A DNA stretch of 13,183 bases from NCBI GenBank assembly GCA_003175915.1, contig PSRH01000238.1, positions 1-13,183 on the forward strand. Direction: 5' to 3'. A model generated the notes under the pieces. That model ran no database searches and was not told where the DNA came from. It saw nothing but the letters and a program-made list of their open reading frames with translations. Source of the DNA: Candidatus Melainabacteria bacterium (GTDB lineage Bacteria; Cyanobacteriota; Vampirovibrionia; Obscuribacterales; Obscuribacteraceae). Positions within the stretch are counted from its first letter, which is position 1. Every line of letters begins with the position of its first letter. Made by a program: the position numbers and the translations under genes. Shown here piece after piece: positions 1-7,648 of the stretch.

Positions 1-693
1 AGCAATCCCACGGGCAATGCGGAAGCGGTGCATGAAAGCGGATCCCATGGTACCGAAGTGGCGACAGTGGCAGCCTGGACGGACGATTCACTTGGCTATG
101 CTGGCATGGCCAACCTGGAAGGGCAGCGTTGCACTCTAACAATTTTTCGCATTTCCCAGGACGGACAGAGCTCCGACTCCTTGCGGATTATCACAGCGCT
201 TTCCAGAGTTCCGGGCTTACCGAAAGGACCGGTAAATCTCTCCTTCGGAGCTGCTCCTCCCAACTCGGTAAACAGCGATGGAGCCGTTCAACAAATCGCC
301 CAGCAACTCCAGCAACTTGGATACAAGCTGGTTCTTGCTTCAGGTAACGACGGTATGGTAGATCCCAGCCCGGAACTGTACGCCCGTCGCGTTGCTTCTT
401 GTGACGCAGGCGGCAACATTTCCTCCTTCTCGGACACCGGTAATTTCAGGGGCTGCGCACCAGGCGACCACGTTCCGATCTATACAGCCAGTAACGGTAT
501 CACGCCTTTCCTCGGTAGCGGCACCTCATTCTCAGCACCGAGATGGTCGGCAGCCATTGCTGTTCTCATGGCAGCAGCAAACATAAGCGCCCCTCAAGCC
601 GACGCCATCATCGAACAAACCGGGACCCACGTTGCCGGTGGCTTTATCATTCCCAATTTCAAAGCCGCGCTCGATCGGGCCACTGGACATTAG
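1..693 (+). CDS. Subtilisin-like serine protease (S8), 5' end missing
   Basis: The reading frame is open to base 1, so the true start and the catalytic Asp lie outside the window. What remains is the C-terminal two thirds of an S8 domain. The catalytic His motif HGTEVATVAA has its His at 46-48. The oxyanion-hole Asn in LASGNDG is at 346-348, and the nucleophile motif GTSFSAP has its Ser at 526-528. The chain ends about 50 residues after the Ser, as minimal S8 domains do, with no C-terminal anchor or extra domain. Family knowledge: these enzymes hydrolyse peptide bonds with an Asp-His-Ser triad and are usually secreted. A GTG at 28 is only an internal codon, since the His motif follows at once. 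The next gene is co-directional after 96 bases. Substrate is unknown. Confidence 0.9.
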   Translation, partial: SNPTGNAEAVHESGSHGTEVATVAAWTDDSLGYAGMANLEGQRCTLTIFRISQDGQSSDSLRIITALSRVPGLPKGPVNLSFGAAPPNSVNSDGAVQQIAQQLQQLGYKLVLASGNDGMVDPSPELYARRVASCDAGGNISSFSDTGNFRGCAPGDHVPIYTASNGITPFLGSGTSFSAPRWSAAIAVLMAAANISAPQADAIIEQTGTHVAGGFIIPNFKAALDRATGH

Positions 694-743
694 AGTTCTC
701 ATCGGACGTTTGCAATTCGGTGAGAAACACTGCTATCGTTAAT

Positions 744-774
744 GCTTGTCGGTACAAGCTGGTCTTTAAAAGAC
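744..774 (+). promoter_or_regulatory. Two tandem small hairpins before a ribosome site
   Basis: GCTTGT (744-749) pairs with ACAAGC (754-759) around a CGGT loop. It is followed directly by GTCTT (762-766), which pairs with AAGAC (770-774) around a three-base loop. The second stem ends right next to the AGGAG (775-779) that serves the gene starting at 790. The first stem with the nearby TCTTT could be a weak terminator for the protease gene, or the pair could limit ribosome access. The pairings are seen in the sequence; the role is inference. Confidence 0.35.
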
Positions 775-789
775 AGGAGCTATATACAG

Positions 790-1392
790 ATGGGCCATCA
801 ACTGAGAAAGTTGGCGATAGCAGTGAGCCTTTCCTGGCTAAGCTTAATTTGCTTCCCGGCTATAGCAGCAGACTGGCATCCTTACGACTGGCTCTTGACC
901 GTCGAAACGGAAGAAATTCCCAATCAGTTCAAGTACGCCGGCTCAAGACTGACTCCTCTTGTTGAAGCCCACATAAGCTTCGCCAAGGCTGACAACAGTT
1001 ATCAGGGAAACTACGAAACCATTTATTACTGCAAGGGAAGGGCTTTCGGTCTCAATCGCTTCGGACTACTGGATGTAGGACCTGGACAAAGTGTCGCCGT
1101 AAGAGTCGTACATAAGACGAAAAATCCTACTACTTACGACTATAAGGCCGCCGCCAATGCGGTTATTCGCATGCTCTTAGACGTACGCACCAGCCACAAC
1201 GCCCTGCAATCAGTTACTATACCGGATGATTCGTACAGCTCTGTCACCGCCGAAATGGCCGGCGAGCGCTTCGAACCCTTTTTCGCTCCATTGGAAACTC
1301 CCTACCAAATAGCGGGCGCATTATTCGTTCAAGACGAATCACATAAGCACTCGCAGTTGATGTGCTATGCCCCTAATAGCCCTGGTTACTAG
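790..1392 (+). CDS. Unrecognised secreted protein with signal peptide
   Basis: I do not recognise a family. The ATG at 790 is chosen because AGGAG (775-779) lies ten bases upstream and because it gives a clean Sec signal peptide. A charged start (GHQLRK) leads into a hydrophobic stretch, with cleavage expected after AIA near residue 26. The longer frame from 742 would bury this signal 16 residues in. The mature part of about 174 residues has two cysteines (YYCKG and LMCYA), many aromatic residues and no membrane segment, so it is probably periplasmic or extracellular. The total is 200 residues. The next gene starts ten bases after the stop, which suggests joint expression with the TadE/TadG-like gene. 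Confidence 0.7.
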   Translation: MGHQLRKLAIAVSLSWLSLICFPAIAADWHPYDWLLTVETEEIPNQFKYAGSRLTPLVEAHISFAKADNSYQGNYETIYYCKGRAFGLNRFGLLDVGPGQSVAVRVVHKTKNPTTYDYKAAANAVIRMLLDVRTSHNALQSVTIPDDSYSSVTAEMAGERFEPFFAPLETPYQIAGALFVQDESHKHSQLMCYAPNSPGY

Positions 1393-1402
1393 ACGGACGA
1401 GC

Positions 1403-2296
1403 ATGAGCGATTTTATGACGGTCAAAAAAGCAACAAGAAACTATCAGGGAAATATGTTGTGGCTTTCATTGCTGGGTTTTCTCACGATAATCATCGGGCT
1501 TATGGTCGGAGCATCATTCATCAACCTTCTCTTCGTTCAGAACCAAGTACAAAAGCTTACCGACGAAGCAACTATCAATGGCGCCGTTAAACTCAATGAC
1601 AATAATCGCATAGGCCAGATGAATGACCTGATCTCACATTGCCGTCAGCTCGTCTATACTTCAAGAGAAATGACCTACTCGGTCCCGAATACTAGCCCCG
1701 ACTTACAATTGTTGTCGCAACAAATACTCGATGAAGATCGAGCTGCTGCAGTCGAACTGGAGCAGGAGCGTAAGCGCTTGCAAGCCCTCTGTGCTAATGA
1801 ATCAAAGAAAGCGATTACTGAAAGCCTTGATAGTCAGACTAGCATTTACCGAAGTTTACTACCGTGGCTAAGAATGCAAACACCACACATAGTGTCAGTC
1901 GAGTTCGGCAGTGTGAAAGGCGTTACTTCCAACGCCACCATGAATCCAGTACTCGAAGAACTGGCTTCCCACGATAAGTCGTTAAAACTCTACGACGAGT
2001 CAAGCAAACTCTACTTTGGCAATATAGATGCCAAGCTGCCTGGCGATGATAGCGATTTGACTTTCAAGCTTTCTTCTCTGGCCGCTCCGGTCAACGGTAC
2101 AGTATCACCGGCCAGGCTGGCACTTGTCGATATCTTCGATAAGCAGAAAGGTCAACAACTGCAATCCGCAGCCAAGGTAACGGTAGGCACCGAAGTTAAA
2201 GCTGGTTCGCTGTCTGAGCACAAGCAGGACTTGAATGTTACCAGCACCGCCACTACAAATGGTGCGATACCACCTGACGGATTTGGTTGGCGTTAA
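1403..2296 (+). CDS. TadE/TadG-like single-pass membrane protein
   Basis: The product has 297 residues. A short basic N-terminus (KKATRNYQGN) leads into one membrane segment (about 18-46). This is followed by LTDEATINGAVKLN, which resembles the segment after the membrane helix in Tad/Flp pilus-assembly TadE/TadG-like proteins, where the helix precedes a D-A-A-L-A-G-A-like run. The remaining 230 or so residues have no domain I know and end in a Thr/Ser-rich tail. Such proteins are membrane-tethered minor pilins or surface proteins with the C-terminal part outside; no other tad gene is present here. ATG 1403 is preferred. An earlier ATG at 1367 overlaps the upstream gene, and a later one at 1415 would also keep the helix. 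The SD is weak (GGACGAG). Confidence 0.55.
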   Translation: MSDFMTVKKATRNYQGNMLWLSLLGFLTIIIGLMVGASFINLLFVQNQVQKLTDEATINGAVKLNDNNRIGQMNDLISHCRQLVYTSREMTYSVPNTSPDLQLLSQQILDEDRAAAVELEQERKRLQALCANESKKAITESLDSQTSIYRSLLPWLRMQTPHIVSVEFGSVKGVTSNATMNPVLEELASHDKSLKLYDESSKLYFGNIDAKLPGDDSDLTFKLSSLAAPVNGTVSPARLALVDIFDKQKGQQLQSAAKVTVGTEVKAGSLSEHKQDLNVTSTATTNGAIPPDGFGWR

Positions 2297-2327
2297 TTAG
2301 ACCATCCTCGGAGCGTCTATGGCAAGC

Positions 2328-2333
2328 AGGGAG
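2328..2333 (+). promoter_or_regulatory. Ribosome binding site fixing a GTG start
   Basis: AGGGAG sits eight bases before GTG 2342 and decides the start of the glycosyltransferase. The nearby ATG at 2319 is in another frame. Confidence 0.6.
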
Positions 2334-2341
2334 AATCATTT

Positions 2342-3802
2342 GTGTCATTGCCACTGACGATCTTAATCACCAACAACACCCTTGGCGCCCCAGCCGGTAC
2401 AGAAACATATGTGCGTGATCTGGCCGTTGGCTTGCTGAAAAGAGGACACAAGCCGATTGTCTACAGCACTAACCTCGGCACCATTGCTGATCAACTGCGA
2501 TTAGCAACTGTACCCGTGGTTGATGATCTTAAGAAAATCGCCTGCGCTCCTGACTTGATCCACGGACATCATCACCTTGACACGATGGCCGCCTTGCTAC
2601 GCTTCCCTAACGTGCCGGCCATATATTACTGCCACGGATGGCTGCCCTTCGAAGAAATGCCTTTCCAATTTCCCAGGGTCCTGCATTATATTGCTGTCGA
2701 CCATACTTGTTTCGATCGGCTTGTTTTTGAGCACGGCGTACCCAAAGAACGCATTACAATTCTCCTGAACTTTATCGACCTCCAGCGCTTTCCCAAAAAA
2801 CAAACTCCTTTACCGGAACAACCCCGGAAGGGACTCATCTTCAGCAATTATGCTTCAGAAAGTACCCATGTTCCGATGGTCAGGCGCGCCTGCGAAAAAG
2901 CTGGAATAGAACTGGATATCGTCGGCCAGGCCAGTTTCACCCATTCCAACCACCCCGAGTCGCTCTTGCACCAGTACGACATTATTTTCGCCAAAGCGAA
3001 ATCAGCATTGGAGGCCATGTCAGTCGGATCTGCCGTAGTTCTTTGCGACAGTATGGGACTTGGGCCTTTGGTGACAAGCGAGAACTTTCAAGATCTTCGC
3101 CAGCTAAATTTCGGCATCCGGTCATTAAATCAACCTTTGGAAGCGGAACTGATCTATCAGGAAATTTCTCGCTATGATGCCATCGACGCTGAACGAGTTT
3201 CTAAACTGGTGCGCGCATCCGCCAGTCACGAATTAGTCATTGAAAAGCTCATCACCATTTACCAATCGGTGATCGATCAATATGCAAAGGCCGGACCTGC
3301 CACCGCCGGCGATGAGTATCAAGCAATGATAGAGTATTTGCTATCCATGAAAAGCCGATTGTCAGAACTCGATACTTATCGCAGCCAGTGTGAAATCCAT
3401 AAGAGACATCTTGATGCGGTATTGGCCAGCGCTAAAGTTCAGATTGAGCAATTAAACTTCCAACTGCAAAATTCCGAACAACAGTTGGAAACCGTTCATA
3501 GCGAACTCGGCAAGATGCGCGCTAAACGAGACGAGTTACAGGCTCAAGACAATCGGCTCAGTCTTGAGCTAGAACGCGTACACAAAGCCAATAAAACGCT
3601 CATGAGCGAAGTCAGAGAAGCCCGAGTACAAACCGCTGAATTGCTCAAGCAGCAGGAGAAGTCTAGGCAGCAGCTCGCTGAAGCGTTAAACAAAACAAGT
3701 GCATTAGAGAATTCCATAACCATGCGCTTGAAGGATAGGATCAACCGCATTCCGCTAGTTAGAAAAGTCTCTTTAGCGATCATCAAGAGTTTTTCGCGTT
3801 GA
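2342..3802 (+). CDS. GT4-type glycosyltransferase with C-terminal coiled coil
   Basis: The product has 486 residues and a GTG start. The N-terminal Rossmann-like domain begins ILITNNTLGAPAGTETYVRDLAVGL, the glycine-rich acceptor-side motif of GT-B family 4 enzymes, and continues with DLIHGHHH and YYCHGW. The nucleotide-sugar side holds KSALEAMSVGSAVVLCD, where Glu224 matches the second Glu of the EX7E motif. The first Glu position (216) is Phe, and this half is shorter than in classic GT4 enzymes. From about 327 to 458 there is a long heptad-rich charged coiled coil. It is followed by a basic amphipathic end (RLKDRINRIPLVRKV) that may bind the membrane or a partner. The expected role is adding a sugar to a surface glycan at the cytoplasmic face; donor and acceptor are unknown. 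It converges on the deacetylase gene with one base between stops. Confidence 0.8.
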   Translation: MSLPLTILITNNTLGAPAGTETYVRDLAVGLLKRGHKPIVYSTNLGTIADQLRLATVPVVDDLKKIACAPDLIHGHHHLDTMAALLRFPNVPAIYYCHGWLPFEEMPFQFPRVLHYIAVDHTCFDRLVFEHGVPKERITILLNFIDLQRFPKKQTPLPEQPRKGLIFSNYASESTHVPMVRRACEKAGIELDIVGQASFTHSNHPESLLHQYDIIFAKAKSALEAMSVGSAVVLCDSMGLGPLVTSENFQDLRQLNFGIRSLNQPLEAELIYQEISRYDAIDAERVSKLVRASASHELVIEKLITIYQSVIDQYAKAGPATAGDEYQAMIEYLLSMKSRLSELDTYRSQCEIHKRHLDAVLASAKVQIEQLNFQLQNSEQQLETVHSELGKMRAKRDELQAQDNRLSLELERVHKANKTLMSEVREARVQTAELLKQQEKSRQQLAEALNKTSALENSITMRLKDRINRIPLVRKVSLAIIKSFSR

Positions 3803-3803
3803 A

Positions 3804-4616
3804 CTATTCCTCTCCGCTCGAGGATAGGCTCCTAAAAATAGGCATCATGTTTTCCTTCAAGCGAATAGTCTTACTGTATAGTCCAGATCGAACTTTTTCC
3901 TCTCCGTATTTCTCATAGTAGGGAACGCCACCCTCCTGCACATCTGGCTGACGTCCTCGTTTGGCATTGAACAGCACTTCGAGTTTGAAGGACTGGCTTC
4001 CAAATTGGTCAATCGTTTGGGCTATGTCGGGAGCTAGTTCATGATACTGTCTGGCAGCGGCAATTTTTCTAGCAAACAGTTCATCATCAAGTCCGATGAT
4101 CATCGAGTCAGGAAATGCGTCACCCGTGCTCGGCTTAGCATCGAGACTGAACGCATATGCTTCAATTACTCTTCGTTCAGAAGCGAGGGCCACCGCCGCC
4201 TTGACCAGATAGTTACAAAGGTCATGGGTAGGGTTGAATTCCTCGTAGGCGTCCGATGCAACATAATCGATCTCATTTTCCAGAAACATATTGGTGAGTT
4301 CTTCCACCAACGAAAGAAAAATATCTCTTCCGTCATCCAATAAATGTGCGTACATTTCTCGATCGGTGAATTTGCCAAAAATCGCTGCTTGCTTCGCCCC
4401 TACATTTCTGATAATTTCGCTAGTCGAATGCAATCGGGAAGTTTTGTCCGATCCCGAGCCATCGGTAAGTACTGCCACTATCGGGTGTGCCAGGGACAGC
4501 CAGCCAAAGACTCTAAGCTCATGTCCGGGATGCCCTACTACCAGAGCAGCGCGCTTTCTACCGAATTCAGATGTCTGAAATTCGTTTGCAGGAATTGTCT
4601 TCCCGCGCTCGGTCAC
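3804..4616 (-). CDS. PIG-L/LmbE-like deacetylase with variant metal site
   Basis: The product has 270 residues from GTG 4616. That start has AGGAG (4624-4628) seven bases upstream; the ATG at 4664 would overlap the previous gene by 38 bases and has no advantage. The LmbE fold is visible as AALVVGHPGHE, then LTDG, an Arg/Ser/Thr helix with Gly-Ala-Lys, and NPTHD. Classic family members carry HPDDE, with a His and an Asp as zinc ligands and an Asp as general base, plus a later HPDH. Here His29 stays, the general-base Asp is Gly31, the Asp ligand is His32, and His131 matches the third ligand. A three-His site is possible. Known members remove N-acetyl groups from GlcNAc-type sugars, which suits the neighbouring glycosyltransferase. 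Activity is uncertain because of the altered residues. I recall similar HPGHELR proteins beside polysaccharide genes. Confidence 0.75.
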   Translation of the reverse strand: MTERGKTIPANEFQTSEFGRKRAALVVGHPGHELRVFGWLSLAHPIVAVLTDGSGSDKTSRLHSTSEIIRNVGAKQAAIFGKFTDREMYAHLLDDGRDIFLSLVEELTNMFLENEIDYVASDAYEEFNPTHDLCNYLVKAAVALASERRVIEAYAFSLDAKPSTGDAFPDSMIIGLDDELFARKIAAARQYHELAPDIAQTIDQFGSQSFKLEVLFNAKRGRQPDVQEGGVPYYEKYGEEKVRSGLYSKTIRLKENMMPIFRSLSSSGEE

Positions 4617-4629
4617 AACACTACTCCTA
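4617..4629 (-). promoter_or_regulatory. Stop/SD overlap coupling TPR and deacetylase genes
   Basis: The TAG stop of the TPR gene (4627-4629) is part of TAGGAG, the SD for GTG 4616. Ten bases separate the two genes. Ribosomes ending on the TPR message could restart on the deacetylase gene, so the two products are probably made together. Confidence 0.55.
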
Positions 4630-6189
4630 CCAGGCGGGCGGGGGAACAGAGTTCGGATAGCCATACTCTCTGGCTCTGTCCAAGTATACTTGAGCTTCCT
4701 TGCTATTGCCTTTCGCTTTCAAGATTGTTCCAAGCAATTGCCAGGCATCGGCGTTGTATCGATCCATCTCAAGCGACTTCTTAGCATCTATGAGAGCCCC
4801 GTCTAGATTTCTGCGGCTGTACTTAATTGCAGCACTATTGCTATAGACAATCGAAGTTGGAGATGACTGGTGCAAAGCCGCTGAAATGTCCCGATCGGCG
4901 TTTTTGCTCTCGCCCAATACCTCTTCTATCAGAGCCAGATAGGACAGGGTTGTGCTGGCCGGGTTAAGTTTCACCGCTTGCTGAAAATCCTCCAGCGCAT
5001 TGTTCAACTGTCCCAATCTATAGTAGGAAACACCGCGCCCTCTGTAGCTATTGACCGCTAGTGCATTCTGAGAGATAGCTTTGCCGTACTCCTCGACCGC
5101 TCGCTCGTGATTACCGAGGTACCGGTACAGATCGCCAACCAATCTGTGCCCGCGCGATGGCACACTTTCTTCCACGAGTCCTCTGGCCGCATCCGCCTCG
5201 GCCAGAGCAACATTACCCTTGGCCGCTTCCGCATAACTACGGATGATGCGGGCCGTACCAAGATCTGGTTTGATCTTAAGAGCCGAGTTTTCATCATCAA
5301 TCGCCCCGTCAAAATCCCTCATGTAGAACTTCGCCATACCACGAGAGAGAAAGTTAAGCGGCCAAGGTTGTGGTTCCTTATGCATTTCCAGTTGACGGGT
5401 GATGCAGCGAGCCGCCACAGCATAACGCCCCAGGCCTTGGTAAGCACTGCCCAACTCTCCAAAGGCCAAAAAATTCTGCGGTTCCAGGGCCAATGCCCTT
5501 TGGCAGTCTGCTATAGCTTTGTTGTGGTCTTCCATAATTTCTTCAAGATGCGCTCGCTGCACATAGACAGCTGGCGAGTTAGGTGTAAGACCGGCTGCCT
5601 TGTCAACATCTGCCTGAGCCTGCTCATAGCGATGCAAGAAAGCACCAACATCCGAACGCAGGAGATAGGCATCAACCAGTTCAGGAGCTATCTGGATAGT
5701 CCGGCTCAAATCTGTGTATGCGTTGGCTGCTTCTTCTCGATCGAAGTAGAAAAGTCTGGCTCGCTCCATATAAAGCTGCGGATTGTTTGGCTCACGTTCG
5801 ATTGCCTGATTTAGCTCAGCAAGCTTTTTGTCTGTTTGCACCGACATTTGCGTAACATCGGTCTTAGCGCGCCGATGGATGAAACCAGGGCAGATCACCC
5901 CCACACAAAGAAGCAAGACCAATAAGGCTATTATTAGCGCATTCCGGCGTTTTTTTTGGGCAGCAAGAAATGTCGCTTTCCCTTTCTCCGCTTGCAGATT
6001 CGTGCCGCTTTGATTGTTACCAGCAGGCGCATGCGACTCTGAAGACGGGCCGGCTGATACATCTTGCTGTCCCTTTGCACTATTCTCGCTATCTTGACAA
6101 AGGTGATTTTCCGAACTTGCTTTGGATCTTTCCCGCTCAGCGTCAGCACCTTGACCTGTCATGCTTCCCCCAGAACAACTCGGATTCAT
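4627..6189 (-). CDS. Membrane-anchored TPR-repeat protein
   Basis: The product has 520 residues. The first 75 or so are polar, rich in Ser, Gln, Glu and Asn, and look disordered. KKRR (79-82) precedes one membrane helix (about 84-104). From about 120 to 510 there are roughly ten to eleven tetratricopeptide repeats, with typical pieces such as NNPQLYMERARLFY, AIADCQRALALEPQNF and ALEDFQQAVKLNP. TPR arrays bind partner proteins; there is no enzyme domain. The charge pattern suggests the repeats lie outside the cytoplasm. ATG 6189 has no clear SD. ATG 6162 (residue 10) follows GGGGGA closely and is a good alternative. The start lies back to back with the divergent hydrolase gene, and the stop feeds into the SD of the deacetylase gene. 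Confidence 0.85.
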   Translation of the reverse strand: MNPSCSGGSMTGQGADAERERSKASSENHLCQDSENSAKGQQDVSAGPSSESHAPAGNNQSGTNLQAEKGKATFLAAQKKRRNALIIALLVLLLCVGVICPGFIHRRAKTDVTQMSVQTDKKLAELNQAIEREPNNPQLYMERARLFYFDREEAANAYTDLSRTIQIAPELVDAYLLRSDVGAFLHRYEQAQADVDKAAGLTPNSPAVYVQRAHLEEIMEDHNKAIADCQRALALEPQNFLAFGELGSAYQGLGRYAVAARCITRQLEMHKEPQPWPLNFLSRGMAKFYMRDFDGAIDDENSALKIKPDLGTARIIRSYAEAAKGNVALAEADAARGLVEESVPSRGHRLVGDLYRYLGNHERAVEEYGKAISQNALAVNSYRGRGVSYYRLGQLNNALEDFQQAVKLNPASTTLSYLALIEEVLGESKNADRDISAALHQSSPTSIVYSNSAAIKYSRRNLDGALIDAKKSLEMDRYNADAWQLLGTILKAKGNSKEAQVYLDRAREYGYPNSVPPPAW

Positions 6190-6228
6190 TGTAGACTAAG
6201 TTGGATCCCTCCGCGCCCAGGTTTGCCA

Positions 6229-7131
6229 TTGCCAATCAACGAACAAATTATTATTAGAACCGTAGAAGCAAACGGGCTTCCTTTCGAGGTCTACGAATGT
6301 GGAGCTGGCGAACGGTTAGCGCTTTGCCTGCACGGCTTTCCGGAACACGCCTTCTCTTGGCGCAACCAGTTACCCTTCTTGGCTAGTTTGGGTTACCGTG
6401 CCTGGGCACCGAATCAAAGGGGATACGGCAAGTCCTTTCGCCCTAAGAAAGTATCCGAATACGATCTTTCTCACCTGATGACCGATGTGGCCGGATTGAT
6501 TGACACCTCGTGCGCGGAGTCGGTTACTCTCATTGGTCATGACTGGGGAGGAATCGTCGCATGGTTCTTCGCCATCCGCCACGTTCGACCGATCGATCGC
6601 CTGGTGATTATGAACGTGCCCCATCCGGCTACTAGCAAAAGCTTCAAGCAAATGCTGCGCTTGTGGTACATGTTTCTCTTCCAAATACCTTTTTTACCCG
6701 AATACATTCTCAGCCGCGATCGAGCTCGCCTGGTTCGAAACATTTATTTGAGCACGGCAAAGGATAGGAAAAATTTCCCAGAGGTTCTCCTCGACGTCTA
6801 TCGTGACAACGCTGCCGATATCGATCAGGCGCGAGCGATGATCAATTGGTATCGAGCCGCCCTGCAAGGAGGTCTCAATAGGCAACGTCGGCTGGGTATG
6901 AAAAAAATCGAAGTACCAACACTCCTGTTGTGGGGTGAAGAAGATCCGGTTCTTTTGAAAGAATCTAGTTACGGTGCCGAACACTACGTATCAGATTTGA
7001 CCTTGCGCTATTTACCTGGTGTATCTCACTGGACACAAGAAGAAGCACCTGAGTTAGTCAATTCTATGTTGCAGGCTTTTCTTAACGGACAACCAGTACC
7101 AGAATCGCCTGCGCTGGTTGGAGTAAGGTAA
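6229..7131 (+). CDS. Alpha/beta hydrolase, epoxide-hydrolase-like
   Basis: The product has 300 residues if it starts at TTG 6229, with AGG seven bases upstream; TTG 6223 is an equal candidate. The frame is open back to 6064, but that part is antisense to the TPR gene and does not belong to the fold. Motifs: oxyanion HGFPE (35-39), RGYGKS (64-69), nucleophile in GHDWGG (Asp105), cap-domain Tyr in NWYRA (Tyr208), acid in GEEDP (Asp239) and base in SHW (His267). An Asp nucleophile followed by Trp, with a cap Tyr, is the pattern of soluble epoxide hydrolases and haloacetate dehalogenases. These open an epoxide or replace a halide through an ester intermediate. No signal peptide is seen, so it should be cytoplasmic. 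Substrate is unknown. Confidence 0.85.
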   Translation: MPINEQIIIRTVEANGLPFEVYECGAGERLALCLHGFPEHAFSWRNQLPFLASLGYRAWAPNQRGYGKSFRPKKVSEYDLSHLMTDVAGLIDTSCAESVTLIGHDWGGIVAWFFAIRHVRPIDRLVIMNVPHPATSKSFKQMLRLWYMFLFQIPFLPEYILSRDRARLVRNIYLSTAKDRKNFPEVLLDVYRDNAADIDQARAMINWYRAALQGGLNRQRRLGMKKIEVPTLLLWGEEDPVLLKESSYGAEHYVSDLTLRYLPGVSHWTQEEAPELVNSMLQAFLNGQPVPESPALVGVR

Positions 7132-7137
7132 CTATGG

Positions 7138-7161
7138 CACTGCAGGCAGTGACTGGTTTTT
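7138..7161 (+). terminator. Possible weak terminator after the hydrolase gene
   Basis: CACTG (7138-7142) pairs with CAGTG (7147-7151) around CAGG, and five T residues lie at 7157-7161. The stem is short and the T run is five bases away, so this is only a candidate. It lies in the 31-base gap between two convergent genes. Confidence 0.3.
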
Positions 7162-7162
7162 C

Positions 7163-7648
7163 TTAGCTGAAAAACTCCGCCTCGTGGCTTTGCAAATATC
7201 TAGCTAAATAATCCAGGGCTCCCTTGCCTTCGTCGCGAAGAGAAAAGTACTGGTCTTCAATGTCGCGAAAAGTCCTTATTGAAAGTTTTTCCAAGGCCTC
7301 ATGTCGCTCTTCTCTGTCCGGAGAAGGGCATCCGTTGGGAAATCGCTTCGCGGCTCTGTCCAAAAGGTCGGCAACAGGCGCTGCTCCAACCAGCCTGAGC
7401 GCATCCAGCGTAGACACGGTCCAATCGCCGGCCGAACTCAGGAAAAAATCATACAGCCCATCCGAGCAGACAGTGCCATCAAACTGTCCCAATAAATACA
7501 AAGTCCTCTGACCCCTCGTCAGTCCCGAAAGCCATTTGGCTTCCTTTTCTCCCATGTTGGCACTTTGCATTAAGGAAAAGAGCGCATCAGAGAGCTCTTT
7601 ACCCTGGTACTTCATTAGTGACGCTCTATTTACTGCAAACTTTGCCAT
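7163..7648 (-). CDS. DUF4375 (DMP19-like) family protein
   Basis: The product has 161 residues from ATG 7648, which has AGGGG eight bases upstream. An earlier ATG at 7738 would add 30 residues without a clear SD. The central signature LLGQFDGTVCSDGLYDFF (53-69), followed by AGDW, a helix with ALRLVGA and a FPNG segment (103-106), matches what I know of the DUF4375/DMP19 family. The one well-studied member, Neisseria DMP19, mimics DNA and sequesters a regulator; most relatives have no known role. The protein is soluble with no signal peptide. It faces the hydrolase gene tail to tail and is divergent from the small exported peptide. Confidence 0.7.
   Translation of the reverse strand: MAKFAVNRASLMKYQGKELSDALFSLMQSANMGEKEAKWLSGLTRGQRTLYLLGQFDGTVCSDGLYDFFLSSAGDWTVSTLDALRLVGAAPVADLLDRAAKRFPNGCPSPDREERHEALEKLSIRTFRDIEDQYFSLRDEGKGALDYLARYLQSHEAEFFS

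Noticed and set aside
1367..1402. ATG 1367 as start of the TadE/TadG-like gene
   Set aside because: It lies inside the previous gene; ATG 1403 directly precedes the basic stretch and membrane helix.
4617..4664. ATG 4664 as start of the deacetylase
   Set aside because: It would overlap the TPR gene by 38 bases, while GTG 4616 has a well-placed AGGAG.
5107..5814. Long plus-strand frame of 235 codons opposite the TPR gene
   Set aside because: It has no family resemblance and no ribosome site, and it is the shadow of clear TPR repeats on the other strand.
6064..6228. Upstream extension of the alpha/beta hydrolase frame to an ATG at 6064
   Set aside because: It is antisense to the TPR gene, adds residues unlike the fold, and family length fits a start near 6223-6229.
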